45,019 bases of DNA from Thaumasiovibrio sp043421945 (lineage in GTDB: Bacteria; Pseudomonadota; Gammaproteobacteria; Enterobacterales; Vibrionaceae), in contig JBHOGO010000030.1 in the NCBI GenBank assembly GCA_043421945.1, positions 1 through 45,019 on the forward strand, read 5' to 3'. The notes under the pieces are model-generated. The model was given only the letters and a program-made list of their open reading frames with translations. It was not told the DNA's origin and made no database searches. Position 1 is the first letter of the stretch, and each line of letters opens with the position of its first letter. This document shows positions 33,771-43,291 of the stretch, piece by piece. A program made the translations under genes and the position numbers.

Positions 33771-34271
33771 CTACTCAGACCGAATGACCGTTTCTGACCA
33801 GATAGTCAGGCCATTGCGGTCAACCGCTGCGAGCAAACTCTGCAGAGAGCTGCTGTCGGGTAGGGTCAAATCAGGGGCGATTTCGGCGAGTGGATAAAGA
33901 ACGAATTCACGCTCTTTCATGCCGTAATGCGGCACGGTGAGGCGCTCTTGACTGATGGTTTCATTCCCATACAGCAAGATGTCTAAATCCAAAGTTCTTG
34001 GCCCCCAACGTTCTGCTTTTCGCTCGCGACCGTGTTTTAATTCAATCGCTTGAGTTGTATCGAGCAGTGTTATGGGGTCGAGTGTTGTGGTGATCTCTAC
34101 CACAGCATTGATGTAGTCTGGCTGATCAGCCGGTCCCATCGGTTTGCTGCTGTAGAGAGATGAAGCAGCAGTCACAGTCACTCCACTTGCCTGCGATAGT
34201 GCTTCAATAGCCGCCCGCGCTTTGAGTGCGGGCTGACCTAAGTTACTGCCAATGGCGATGTAAGCAATCAT
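33771..34271 (-). CDS. folK: 6-hydroxymethyl-7,8-dihydropterin pyrophosphokinase
   Basis: HPPK transfers pyrophosphate from ATP to the pterin in folate synthesis. The 166-residue protein (159 in E. coli) has AYIAIGSNLG, SSLYSSKPMGPADQPDYINAV and the signature RKAERWGPRTLDLDILLYG containing the two magnesium aspartates. It overlaps the pcnB stop by four bases (ATGA at 34271-34268), so its translation is probably coupled to pcnB. Cytosolic, identity firm. Confidence 0.96.
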   Translation of the reverse strand: MIAYIAIGSNLGQPALKARAAIEALSQASGVTVTAASSLYSSKPMGPADQPDYINAVVEITTTLDPITLLDTTQAIELKHGRERKAERWGPRTLDLDILLYGNETISQERLTVPHYGMKEREFVLYPLAEIAPDLTLPDSSSLQSLLAAVDRNGLTIWSETVIRSE

Positions 34272-35680
34272 GCTTCATTTCCAGTACTTGGGCTTTTTTT
34301 ACGGCGTTGCTGTGGGCGACGGCGGCGTTTTTTTGCCGGTCCACCCTGATTGATGATCTGCACCATTTTTTGTTTCTTGATGCGATCAGCATTTTGGAAT
34401 GAACTCCACCATTCGGTAAGTTCACTGACCTCTTTACCTTCAAACTCCGCGCGCATTTCCATTAGGTCAAAAGACGCTCGGAATTTAGGTTGCTCTAGAA
34501 GTTTAAATGCGCGTTTACCAGAGCGGCGAGCGAGGCGAAGCTGGTTCTGCCAAATATCACGTACCATCGCGGTAAAACGACGAGGTATAGCGGTTGAACG
34601 TACTTGCTCATCTAAAATGTCATTGGCACAAACCATGAATGCATCGTAGTAAGAAAGCCCGCTATTAAAAGCCATCTCTTCTGAACGCGTGGTCAGTGGG
34701 TACCATAGCATTGCAGCAAACAAGAAGGCTGGATTGATGCGCTGTTCTTGCGCGATACGTCTATCCGTCGCGGCAAGTACAAATTCCAACATTTGCTCGC
34801 ATTGACTGCTTTTATCTTCAGTATAGTGATCAGCAATCAACGGGAAAAGTTGTTCAAATAAGCCATATTCGCGCAGCATACGATAGGTGCCAAGGCCCTG
34901 TCCTGATTGGAGGAGCTTTAAACTCTCTTCGTACAGGCGTGCCGCTGGAATATCACGTAGCAAAGGTGCTAAACGCTCAATAGGCTCAGCGGTAATAGGC
35001 TCAATCTCCATATCCAGCTTCACAGCGAAGCGGACAGCACGTAGCATACGAACAGGATCTTCACGATAGCGTGTTTCAGGATCACCTATGAGGCGTACAA
35101 TGCGATCTTCAAGGTCTTCGATACCACCGACAAAGTCTCTGATCGAGAAATCGTCAATGCTGTAATACAGGGCATTGACGGTGAAGTCACGACGCTCGGC
35201 ATCTTCTTCGATTGTTCCGTAGACATTATCACGCAGCAGCATGCCTCGGTTGGATTGAGCCGAAACCTGCTTTTTGTCACTGTTCTTGTTATCGCTACTC
35301 TCATCGTGGTGACCACGTAAAGTAGCAACTTCGATAACATCACGGCCAAAGAGAATGTGTGCAAGACGAAAACGTCGACCAATGAGGCGGCAATTTCTAA
35401 AGAGCTGCTTTATCTCTTCTGGGGTCGCGTTCGTCGCGATGTCGAAGTCTTTTGGCTGTGTATCAAGCAAAAGATCTCGAACACCACCACCCACTAGGTA
35501 TGCTTCAAATCCCGCTTTATTAAGGCGATAAAGTACCTTCAGTGCGTTTTCACTGATGTCTTTACGTGAAATGCCGTGGTCTTGGCGGTGAATCACCTGC
35601 AAAGCTAACTCCTGTGAATGCTGGTTATCATCGTTGCGATTCAGTACCTTACGGCAAAAGCTGGCAACTCGATTAAAGAT
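34268..35680 (-). CDS. pcnB: Poly(A) polymerase I, probable ATC start codon
   Basis: PcnB adds 3' poly(A) tails that promote RNA decay. It belongs to the class II nucleotidyltransferase family with tRNA CCA-adding enzymes. Motifs are LVGGGVRDLLLD, DFDIATNAT (metal aspartates), RRFRLAHILFGRDVIEVATLRG, RRDFTVNALYY and the basic tail KKRRRRPQQRRKK. The first conventional start codon in frame is TTG 35602, giving 444 residues. The frame upstream encodes FNRVASFCRKVLNRN, which mirrors the E. coli N-terminus (MFTRVANFCRKVLSR). Only ATC at 35680, seven bases after AGG of ACGAGGTG, can start that segment, since a TGA lies upstream with no ATG, GTG or TTG between. E. coli pcnB is known to start at AUU. 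Full length is then 470 residues. Confidence 0.9.
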   Translation of the reverse strand: MFNRVASFCRKVLNRNDDNQHSQELALQVIHRQDHGISRKDISENALKVLYRLNKAGFEAYLVGGGVRDLLLDTQPKDFDIATNATPEEIKQLFRNCRLIGRRFRLAHILFGRDVIEVATLRGHHDESSDNKNSDKKQVSAQSNRGMLLRDNVYGTIEEDAERRDFTVNALYYSIDDFSIRDFVGGIEDLEDRIVRLIGDPETRYREDPVRMLRAVRFAVKLDMEIEPITAEPIERLAPLLRDIPAARLYEESLKLLQSGQGLGTYRMLREYGLFEQLFPLIADHYTEDKSSQCEQMLEFVLAATDRRIAQEQRINPAFLFAAMLWYPLTTRSEEMAFNSGLSYYDAFMVCANDILDEQVRSTAIPRRFTAMVRDIWQNQLRLARRSGKRAFKLLEQPKFRASFDLMEMRAEFEGKEVSELTEWWSSFQNADRIKKQKMVQIINQGGPAKKRRRRPQQRRKKSPSTGNEA

Positions 35681-35741
35681 AGTACACCTCGTTTTATGTA
35701 TCTCTGGGTAGCGAACAGCCGCAAATCATACCCTAAAGGGC

Positions 35742-36632
35742 CTAATTTGAGAATGGTTCGATGATTTCTAGTGAATCTGGCAGATGTTTTAGCTGCCAGT
35801 GCTCAACTCCCCAACGCAGTATCTCTTCTGGTGAGCCTTGCCTTAATGTGTCTTCAACAGGCAAGCCCAAACACTGCATTGCCGCAAATAGAGCCGGCAC
35901 CGGGTCATGTTTATTGATCGCAGGCGCATGGTTCTGTTTAGAAAGTTTATACCCTTCGAGTGTGACAACCAATGGAAGGTGGAGGTAATTCACCTCTGGT
36001 TGGTTTAACAATCGATATAAACTGATTTGCCGACCTGTCGGTTCGACTAAATCAGCGCCACGGACGACTTCTGTAATGCCTTGTTCAATATCATCGAGCA
36101 CAACTGCAAGGTTGTAGGCATAAAGGCCATCGCGACGATGAATGATAAAGTCTTCCTTCGCCAAGGCTTCCGGAATATGCATTTCGCCATAGCGTTGGTC
36201 ACCGAATGAAGTGATGACATTTTGCTGCTGCAAACGAATTGCTGCGCCGTTTTGGTCGTGTTGCTGGTGTCGGCATGTACCTGCGTAAAAGCCACCAGTG
36301 GCTTTTATCTGTTTCCGTGAACAGCGGCATGCATAGGCAAGCCCTTGTTCCAGCCAATGATCAATTTGTGCTTGGTATGCAGAGTGGCGTTGACTCTGAT
36401 ACATCACAGTTGCATCCCAACCGAGACCATATGCTTCGAGTGTAAGAAGAATATCATCAGCGGCTCCAGCCATTTCGCGAGGTGGATCAAGATCTTCCAT
36501 TCGCACTAACCATTTACCGTGATTAGCTTTTGCTTGCAGGTAACTACCAAGCGCAGCGAGGAGCGATCCAAAATGCAAAGGACCTGAAGGGGAGGGGGCA
36601 AATCGCCCAATGTAGGGTTGTGTTTTACTCAT
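35742..36632 (-). CDS. gluQ: Glutamyl-Q tRNA(Asp) synthetase
   Basis: GluQ-RS is a truncated glutamyl-tRNA synthetase paralogue. It attaches glutamate to queuosine in the tRNA-Asp anticodon loop rather than to the acceptor end. The 296-residue protein has GRFAPSPSGPLHFGSLLAALGS (HIGH-equivalent HFGS), the zinc-binding CRCSRK with TGGFYAGTC, RGADLVEPTGRQ and the KMSKS-equivalent KLSKQN. It lacks the anticodon-binding domain, as usual. The ATG lies only 11 bases after the T tract of the dksA terminator and has no Shine-Dalgarno, so expression probably depends on read-through or is weak. Confidence 0.94.
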   Translation of the reverse strand: MSKTQPYIGRFAPSPSGPLHFGSLLAALGSYLQAKANHGKWLVRMEDLDPPREMAGAADDILLTLEAYGLGWDATVMYQSQRHSAYQAQIDHWLEQGLAYACRCSRKQIKATGGFYAGTCRHQQHDQNGAAIRLQQQNVITSFGDQRYGEMHIPEALAKEDFIIHRRDGLYAYNLAVVLDDIEQGITEVVRGADLVEPTGRQISLYRLLNQPEVNYLHLPLVVTLEGYKLSKQNHAPAINKHDPVPALFAAMQCLGLPVEDTLRQGSPEEILRWGVEHWQLKHLPDSLEIIEPFSN

Positions 36633-36643
36633 GGCATAAATTT

Positions 36644-36670
36644 AAAAAAGGGAGCAGGGCTCCCTTTTTT
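36644..36670 (-). terminator. dksA terminator immediately upstream of gluQ
   Basis: AAAAAAGGGAGC (36644-36655), loop AGG, GCTCCCTTTTTT (36659-36670). On the minus strand it ends dksA (stop at 36693) with a T tract. It lies directly before the gluQ ATG. In Shigella the equivalent terminator is known to control gluQ expression. Confidence 0.9.
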
Positions 36671-36692
36671 ATTGGTACTTAAAGCTGAGGAA

Positions 36693-37142
36693 TTAGCCTG
36701 CCATCTGCTTTTCTTTGATCTCTGCAAGTGTTTTACAGTCGATACATAAATCAGCAGTTGGACGTGCTTCTAAGCGGCGGATACCAATTTCAACGCCACA
36801 TGACTCACAGAAACCAAAGTCGTCGTCTTCGATTTTCTGAAGCGTTTTCTCAATCTTTTTGATCAGTTTACGCTCACGATCGCGGTTGCGAAGTTCTAAG
36901 CTGAACTCCTCTTCCTGTGCAGCACGATCAACGGGATCAGGGAAATTGGCAGCTTCGTCCTGCATATGGTGAACGGTACGATCAACTTCTTCACGAAGTT
37001 GATTGCGCCATGCGTCAAGGATCTTCGTGAAATGCTCCAGTTGATCCTCATTCATGTACTCCTCACCAACTTTTTCTTGGTAAGGACTTACCCCAGCGAT
37101 AGCCAGGATTCCTAGCGATTTCTTAGCGTTGCTCTCTGGCAT
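36693..37142 (-). CDS. dksA: RNA polymerase-binding transcription factor DksA
   Basis: DksA binds the RNA polymerase secondary channel and works with ppGpp to repress rRNA genes and activate amino-acid genes. The 149-residue protein has the coiled coil with its acidic tip FPDPVDRAAQEEE and the four-cysteine zinc finger CESC-to-CIDC near the C-terminus. I choose ATG 37142 (MPESNAKKSLG), which has AGGAG upstream; the frame extends upstream to 37175 but would translate that site. It lies 134 bp after sfsA, and its terminator separates it from gluQ. Confidence 0.96.
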   Translation of the reverse strand: MPESNAKKSLGILAIAGVSPYQEKVGEEYMNEDQLEHFTKILDAWRNQLREEVDRTVHHMQDEAANFPDPVDRAAQEEEFSLELRNRDRERKLIKKIEKTLQKIEDDDFGFCESCGVEIGIRRLEARPTADLCIDCKTLAEIKEKQMAG

Positions 37143-37276
37143 ATAGCTTCTCCTAATATACCTTATAACCGTCACTGGTTAATTAGGGCGGTATCTATAG
37201 CAGAAAGGTGACGGTGAGGCAATTCAGTTACGTGCGATATTCAGACCAATGTGAACAAAACAACATAAAATTCATT

Positions 37277-37981
37277 TTAATGGTGAAAGTTTACGCGTTT
37301 TGTCAGCAAGATTTCTTGTGGGCTTATCTCTGCTGCGTAACTAATAATTTCTACACCTGCCTCTTCTGCTTGTTTCAGTAGTTTTGCGTACGCCGGGTCT
37401 ATATGGTGTGCTGGCGATACTTTTTCAATACCTGAATGCAAAACTGCGAAAAAAATTACCGCTCTATGTCCCTGTTGTGCCATTGCCATCAGCTCTCGCA
37501 GATGCTTTTGACCACGTTGGGTTACTGCATCAGGGAAGAAACCTTGGCCATTTTCTAATAAAGTGACACTTTTCACTTCGACATAGCATTGCTGTTCATC
37601 GCTTGATTCTAGCAGAATATCAATGCGACTGTTTTCTTCCCCGTAGCGAACCTCGGTTCTCATTGTTGCATACTGCCTGAATTCTGCAATTCTATTGTGC
37701 TTAATTGCCTCAATAACTAGGCTGTTTGCTCGGATAGTGTTCACACAAATCCAATCACCTTGTGGTGTATGGCAGAGTTCCCAGCTATTTGGGTACTTCC
37801 GCTTGGGATTATCAGAGGTGGAGTACCAAACAGTACTACCGGGCTCAGCGCAGCCCGCCATCGCACCTGTATTGGCGCAATGAATTGTCCGTTCAGATCC
37901 ATCGCTAAGCTCAATGTCAGTTAAGAAGCGTTTATAGCGTTTGATTAATATGGCACTTTCTAGCGGAGGGAAAAACTTCAT
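37277..37981 (-). CDS. sfsA: Sugar fermentation stimulation protein SfsA
   Basis: SfsA is a conserved protein first described as a DNA-binding enhancer of maltose gene expression; it has a nuclease-like fold and its true role is unclear. The 234-residue protein equals the E. coli length. Family motifs are LIKRYKRFLTDIEL, HCANTGAMAGCAEPGS, RKYPNSWEL and CYVEVKSVTLLENGQGFFPD, whose D, E and K resemble a nuclease active site. It is the first gene of the sfsA-dksA block and divergent from hrpB across 136 bp. Confidence 0.93.
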   Translation of the reverse strand: MKFFPPLESAILIKRYKRFLTDIELSDGSERTIHCANTGAMAGCAEPGSTVWYSTSDNPKRKYPNSWELCHTPQGDWICVNTIRANSLVIEAIKHNRIAEFRQYATMRTEVRYGEENSRIDILLESSDEQQCYVEVKSVTLLENGQGFFPDAVTQRGQKHLRELMAMAQQGHRAVIFFAVLHSGIEKVSPAHHIDPAYAKLLKQAEEAGVEIISYAAEISPQEILLTKRVNFHH

Positions 37982-38117
37982 GACTTTCTCTTTGTTATTG
38001 TCTTAATGTTCACTGCTCTCAAAGGCGGTAGTGGCATTTGAGTTTTTTGAGCCTGACAGACCTTCGTTATGCTTTGATGGTACACTTTGCGCTATGCGTA
38101 AAACAGCCTAAACCTAA

Positions 38118-40622
38118 ATGAGTCAAACCATGTCACAGCCTGTGCAATTCGACCTTCCTATTGATGAGGTTATTCCTTCCCTTCTCTCAGCGATATCACA
38201 GCAAACTCAAGTGATTTTGCAAGCGCCACCTGGCGCAGGTAAGTCGACGCGATTTCCGCAGCGCTTGATGGCAGCATTCAGTCCAGAGAACCGGATCATT
38301 TTACTTGAACCTAGGCGGCTAGCAGCGAGAAATATCGCCCGATTTTTAGCGGCACAGTGTGGTGAAAAAGTCGGTGAGTCTGTCGGTTTAAGAGTGCGTG
38401 GCGAAACCAAAGTCAGTGCGAAGACCCGTATTGAGATAGTGACTGAAGGGGTACTGACTCGGATGATACAAACCTCCCCAGATCTCGAAGGGATAGGCTG
38501 CATTATTTTTGATGAGTTTCATGAACGTAGTTTGCATGCCGACACCGCGTTGGCGCTCTGTTTAGATGTACAAGAAGCTCTTCGTGATGACTTAAAGCTG
38601 GTGGTGATGTCAGCCACGCTCGATGGTGAAGCACTTAAGACATTAATGCCTGATGCAACTTATGTGGAGTCTGCTGGGCGCTGTTACCCTGTTGAGCATC
38701 GTTATCATCCTGTTGCGCCAACAAAGCGTTGGGTGCCTGAGATGAGTCAGATCATTCAAGCAGTAATGGCCAAAGAGGATGGCTCGCTGTTAGCTTTCTT
38801 GCCGGGCGTAGGCGAAATTAAACAGTTACATGACATGCTGGAGGGGCAGTTAGCAGACAATATCGATCTCTGCCCTCTTTATGGTCAGCTGGATATCAAC
38901 CAGCAGCAAGCTGCGATTTTACCCGCGAAACCTGGACGTCGCAAAGTCGTACTAGCGACTAATATCGCAGAGACCAGTTTAACCATTGAGGGGGTAAGAC
39001 TCGTCGTGGATAGTGGTTTGGAACGGACGGTAACTTGGGATCCTAAAGCTGGGTTAAGCCGTCTGGAATCAACCAAAATTGCTCAATCCTCTGCTGAGCA
39101 GCGGGCAGGGCGTGCAGGACGTCTTTCATCTGGAATTTGTATTCGCCTGTACAGTGAATCACAGTTGTTGGCGCAACCCAAACAACCGGTGCCTGAAATA
39201 TTACGCAGTGATTTAACCCCATTAGCGATGGAGTTGTCGCAATGGGGTTGCCCTGATGGGGAAGGATTACATTGGTTAGATACGCCACCATTAGGGCACT
39301 TACAGCAGGCGAAGGAGTGGTTGGCGTGGGCTGGAATTACAACAGAAAAAGGTCAGTTATCATCTTTGGGTCAGCAGGTGGTGGAACGGGGGAGTGAACC
39401 GCGTCATGGCTTAATGCTGAGTTACGCTGAGCAATGGGGTGCAGACGCAAAAGCTTGCGTGGCAGTATTGCTGAGTGTGTTAGAAAACCCGTTGCGTGGG
39501 CAGCAGAATCCTGACTTGAGCCGACAGGTTTATATGGTGAGTGATAACCGTCAGCAGTATCGAACGCAGTGGCAGCGTGCTCAACAGTGGGCTTCTAAGC
39601 TTTCGGTCAGCCTTAATCGTAATATCGATCTTAGTTGGGTAGGGCTGCTATTAGCGGCAGGTTATCCCGATCGGCTCGGCATGAACCGAGGTCAAGGGGG
39701 ACGATTTGCTTTATCTGGCGGACAAGGTGTGGTCGTTGACGATACGGCAGTACTTGCCGATAGTGACGCGATAGTGGTGGTCGATGTGATGCGTACACGA
39801 CAAGGTGATGCCCGTGTTTTCAGTGCTGCTGACATCAACTTTGATGACATTGAAGCGCGATTACCTCACCTGTTCTCCGATCGTGATTGGTCAGATTGGG
39901 ACGATAAGCGTGGTCGTTTGATTGCAGAGAAACAGCATTGCTGTGGTGAACTTATTGTCTCTCGGCAACAATTGGACAACCCAGATGCAGAGCAAATTAG
40001 CTTGGCAATTTTACATGCTGTCCAACGTAAAGGTATCGCTTCACTCCCATGGGAGAGCCGTAGTGAAAGCCTGTTGCTTCGTGCACGATACGCGTGTGAA
40101 CTGCAGCAGCAAGGTAAGTTGTCAGATCTATCACTTCCTAACTTGAGTGATGAGGCACTGATGGCGGAAGCGGAAGTATGGTTATTGCCGTTTATGCATG
40201 GCATGAAAAGCTGGGCTAGCGTCAAAAAAATAGAGTTATACAATGCCTTAGAGGCTTGGTTTGGCTGGGACGTAACGCAGCAGCTAAACAGGCTATTACC
40301 GACACATTATCAGGTGCCAACGGGATCAAATATTAAGTTACGCTATCCGGTGAGCTCCGCACCTGTGTTATCGGTCAGAATGCAGGAGATGTATGGTGAG
40401 GCAAATACCCCCATGGTTGCCGATGGGCAGGTAGCCTTAGTCGTTGAGCTGCTCTCTCCGGCACAACGACCGTTGCAGGTAACACAAGACCTTGCCGTAT
40501 TTTGGACAGGTAGTTATCGAGAAGTACAAAAAGAGATGAAAGGACGCTATCCAAAGCATGTTTGGCCTGATGATCCTGCGTCTCATATCGCAACGACGAA
40601 AACGAAGCGTCATTTTCAATGA
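38118..40622 (+). CDS. hrpB: ATP-dependent RNA helicase HrpB
   Basis: HrpB is a DEAH-type (DExH) helicase. The 834-residue protein has Walker A PPGAGKSTRFPQ, motif II FDEFHERS, motif III VMSATLD, motif V TNIAETSLTIEGVRLVVDSG and motif VI SSAEQRAGRAGR. These are followed by the HA2 and HrpB C-terminal domains, ending near HVWPDDPA, which is characteristic of HrpB. The RNA target is not known. Start ATG 38118 could alternatively be ATG 38130. It lies divergent from sfsA and 130 bp before mrcB, the usual gammaproteobacterial pair. Confidence 0.95.
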   Translation: MSQTMSQPVQFDLPIDEVIPSLLSAISQQTQVILQAPPGAGKSTRFPQRLMAAFSPENRIILLEPRRLAARNIARFLAAQCGEKVGESVGLRVRGETKVSAKTRIEIVTEGVLTRMIQTSPDLEGIGCIIFDEFHERSLHADTALALCLDVQEALRDDLKLVVMSATLDGEALKTLMPDATYVESAGRCYPVEHRYHPVAPTKRWVPEMSQIIQAVMAKEDGSLLAFLPGVGEIKQLHDMLEGQLADNIDLCPLYGQLDINQQQAAILPAKPGRRKVVLATNIAETSLTIEGVRLVVDSGLERTVTWDPKAGLSRLESTKIAQSSAEQRAGRAGRLSSGICIRLYSESQLLAQPKQPVPEILRSDLTPLAMELSQWGCPDGEGLHWLDTPPLGHLQQAKEWLAWAGITTEKGQLSSLGQQVVERGSEPRHGLMLSYAEQWGADAKACVAVLLSVLENPLRGQQNPDLSRQVYMVSDNRQQYRTQWQRAQQWASKLSVSLNRNIDLSWVGLLLAAGYPDRLGMNRGQGGRFALSGGQGVVVDDTAVLADSDAIVVVDVMRTRQGDARVFSAADINFDDIEARLPHLFSDRDWSDWDDKRGRLIAEKQHCCGELIVSRQQLDNPDAEQISLAILHAVQRKGIASLPWESRSESLLLRARYACELQQQGKLSDLSLPNLSDEALMAEAEVWLLPFMHGMKSWASVKKIELYNALEAWFGWDVTQQLNRLLPTHYQVPTGSNIKLRYPVSSAPVLSVRMQEMYGEANTPMVADGQVALVVELLSPAQRPLQVTQDLAVFWTGSYREVQKEMKGRYPKHVWPDDPASHIATTKTKRHFQ

Positions 40623-40752
40623 TTTAGTTGAGTATCAGTAACCGATAACCATTGAACGTTATATAGGTAGTTCAATGGATCGCTATATCGGTGGTAAATG
40701 GACAGTGATATTGATCATTCGCGACAATAAAAGATAGGAACAGTGACAACTC

Positions 40753-43128
40753 ATGGCTGATAAAAAAGCGCCACCAAAGAAACGAACGCCAGCAAATTCA
40801 AAAGTAGGGAGAAGAGACAAAAAGCCAAAGACCTCAACACGTCGTCGCACAGCCAAAAAGCGTTCAGCTAAAAAAGCGAGCTCTTCGGGTTGGTTAAAGC
40901 GCCTGTTAGGTTTCTTCTTTAAGATAGGCTTGGTCGTTATTGCTGTGCTGGTGGTGGTGGGCATTTTTCTCGATAGTGTGATTAGCGACAGATTCGAAGG
41001 TCAGCTTTGGCACTTGCCTTCGGTGGTCTATGGTCGGGTACTTACCTTGCAACCAGGGCAAACTATTTCTCATCAGTCTGTACTGAAAGAGCTAGAGGTA
41101 CTGCGTTACCATAAAGTGGCAACGCCGAAGCGAGAGGGGGAGTACTCTGCCTCGTCGACACGAATTGAGCTTATTCGCCGCCCCTTTGAATTCGTTGAAG
41201 GCTTTGAAGGGGCGAGACACGTTATGTTGACGTTTACTGACTCAGGCTTGCAGAAAATAGAGCGCGTAAATGAGGGGGGGCAGCTCGGCTATATTAATAT
41301 TGAACCTAAATTACTCGGTATGTTGGAATCGCGTACCGAGGAGCAGCGCTTGTTTATCCCTCGAGAGCAGCTGCCTGAGCTTCTTATTGATGCGCTACTG
41401 GTGACAGAAGATCGTGATTTCTATCAGCACGATGGTGTTTCTCCATTCGCGATTGCACGTGCTCTCGTTGTTAATGCTCAAGCCGGTCGTACCGTTCAGG
41501 GCGGCAGTACGTTAACTCAGCAACTTGCAAAGAACCTATTTTTAAGTCGCGACCGAACGTTATGGCGTAAGCTCCGCGAAGCCTACATTGCGTTGTTGAT
41601 TGACTACCGTTACAGCAAAGATCGTATTCTTGAAGCCTATATGAATGAGGTCTATTTGGGGCAAAGTGGTGCCGATGCCATTCACGGCTTCGGGCTAGGG
41701 GCTAGGCTCTATTTTGATCGTCCACTGCAAGAGCTTCGAGTCGATCAGCTTGCGATGCTTGTTGCCGTCGTGAAAGGCCCTTCTTATTACAACCCTTGGC
41801 GTAATCCTGAGCGTGTAGAGCAACGTCGGGATCTTGTGTTACGACTGTTGATGGAGAATGGACATTTAACATCAAGAGAGTTTGAGCTTGCTGCTCAACG
41901 CCCATTGGATATTCAGAGTTCTCCGCGTGCAGCATCGCGTCAACCTGCGTATTTTCAGCAGTTACGCCGAGAGATAAATCAGCATGTTGGTGATAACTTT
42001 GTCCCAGGAGAGGGCTTACGAATCTTCAGTACACTAGATCCTGTCTCTCAACGCGCCGCTGAGCAATCCGTGAATAACTTGCTGCCTGAGCTAGGTAAAG
42101 GGCTTGAAACAGCCATGGTGATGGCTGATCGCCGTTCAGGAGAGATACGGGCGATGATCGGTGGCTCAAAGCCGGGTTATGCAGGCTTTAACCGTGCGCT
42201 GGATGCTCGACGTCCTATCGGCTCCCTCGTTAAGCCTTCGGTTTATCTTGCTGCTTTGTCGCACCCGAATAAATTCCAGCTAGGCACGATTCTGGAAGAT
42301 AAGCCTATTCAGCTTAAAGGAAGCCAAGGCTCGATGTGGCAGCCAAGAAATTATGACCGTAAGTTTAATGGTGAAGTCCCACTCTATGAGGCTTTGTCTC
42401 GCTCTCTCAATGTTCCTACAGTGAATTTAGGGATGGCCGTTGGCCTTGATGAAGTGAAGGAGACCTTAGTTAAATTAGGCGCGCCAGAAAAAGAGATCCC
42501 TGTTGTCCCCGCGATGCTGCTTGGCAGTGTCAGTTTAACGCCTTATGAGACGACACAAGTTTTCCAGACGATAGGAAGTGGAGGGCAAAGAGCGCCTCTG
42601 ACAGCCTTACGAGCTGTGACAAACTTAGAAGGTGACGTGCTCTATCAGTTTTGGCCTCGCGCCTCTCAGCAAGTGCCAGAGCAATCAGCTTGGCTGACAA
42701 CTTATGCGATGAAGAACGCGATAGTGAGTGGGACAGGGCGTCGACTGCACAGCGAGTTCTCATGGGCGGCATTAGCGGGCAAAACAGGGACAACGGATAA
42801 TAACCGCGACAGTTGGTTTGTTGGTCTAGACGGCAGAGAAGTCGCTACAGTATGGATTGGTAAAGATGACAATTCAGAAACGGGATTGACGGGGGCGAGT
42901 GGTGCATTGCGCCTTTATCAAGATTATTTACAGCGTCGAACTCCAGAGCGCTTACAACTTAATTGGCCTGCAGAGTTGTCGACAGCAAAATACTCAAAGA
43001 ACCAGTCAGGCATACTGGGATTTGACTGTCAGGGGGCTGTAAGCTTACCTGTGTGGGATAAAGATGGAGCATTCAAGGAAGCGTGCAATGATAGCCTAGG
43101 AGGCTTCATTAAGCGGCTATTTAACTGA
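40753..43128 (+). CDS. mrcB: Penicillin-binding protein 1B
   Basis: PBP1B polymerises and cross-links peptidoglycan from lipid II in the periplasm. The 791-residue protein has a very basic cytoplasmic tail (1-50), one membrane anchor at about 51-73, a UB2H domain at about 80-180 for the LpoB-type activator, and GT51 with catalytic Glu219 in TEDRDFYQHDG. The transpeptidase has S491xxK494 in GSLVKP, SLN in SRSLNVPTVN and KTGT in GKTGTTDNN. GT51 also shows GGSTLTQQLAKN. AGGAAC lies rather far (12 bases) from ATG 40753. A terminator follows at 43179-43201. Confidence 0.96.
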   Translation: MADKKAPPKKRTPANSKVGRRDKKPKTSTRRRTAKKRSAKKASSSGWLKRLLGFFFKIGLVVIAVLVVVGIFLDSVISDRFEGQLWHLPSVVYGRVLTLQPGQTISHQSVLKELEVLRYHKVATPKREGEYSASSTRIELIRRPFEFVEGFEGARHVMLTFTDSGLQKIERVNEGGQLGYINIEPKLLGMLESRTEEQRLFIPREQLPELLIDALLVTEDRDFYQHDGVSPFAIARALVVNAQAGRTVQGGSTLTQQLAKNLFLSRDRTLWRKLREAYIALLIDYRYSKDRILEAYMNEVYLGQSGADAIHGFGLGARLYFDRPLQELRVDQLAMLVAVVKGPSYYNPWRNPERVEQRRDLVLRLLMENGHLTSREFELAAQRPLDIQSSPRAASRQPAYFQQLRREINQHVGDNFVPGEGLRIFSTLDPVSQRAAEQSVNNLLPELGKGLETAMVMADRRSGEIRAMIGGSKPGYAGFNRALDARRPIGSLVKPSVYLAALSHPNKFQLGTILEDKPIQLKGSQGSMWQPRNYDRKFNGEVPLYEALSRSLNVPTVNLGMAVGLDEVKETLVKLGAPEKEIPVVPAMLLGSVSLTPYETTQVFQTIGSGGQRAPLTALRAVTNLEGDVLYQFWPRASQQVPEQSAWLTTYAMKNAIVSGTGRRLHSEFSWAALAGKTGTTDNNRDSWFVGLDGREVATVWIGKDDNSETGLTGASGALRLYQDYLQRRTPERLQLNWPAELSTAKYSKNQSGILGFDCQGAVSLPVWDKDGAFKEACNDSLGGFIKRLFN

Positions 43129-43178
43129 CTCTATGCAGCAGAGGGGGCTCGTTGAATCATAAAAAATCAGGACAAGAT

Positions 43179-43201
43179 AAAGCGGCTTTAGCCGCTTTTT
43201 T
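43179..43201 (+). terminator. mrcB terminator
   Basis: AAAGCGGC (43179-43186), loop TTTA, GCCGCTTT (43191-43198), T run to 43201, 50 bp after the mrcB stop. Confidence 0.85.
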
Positions 43202-43291
43202 CTTGCCTGTTATTTGCGTGCTCTATATGCGTTTTTCTATCTGCTATTGAAAAGAGGCGATTCTCTTGATTAGGTATCCGGCTTTTGAAAT

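Noticed and set aside
40683..40964. A 93-codon minus-strand ORF over the start of mrcB
   Set aside because: It is the antisense of the basic PBP1B tail; the repetitive Lys/Arg codons create a long open antisense frame.
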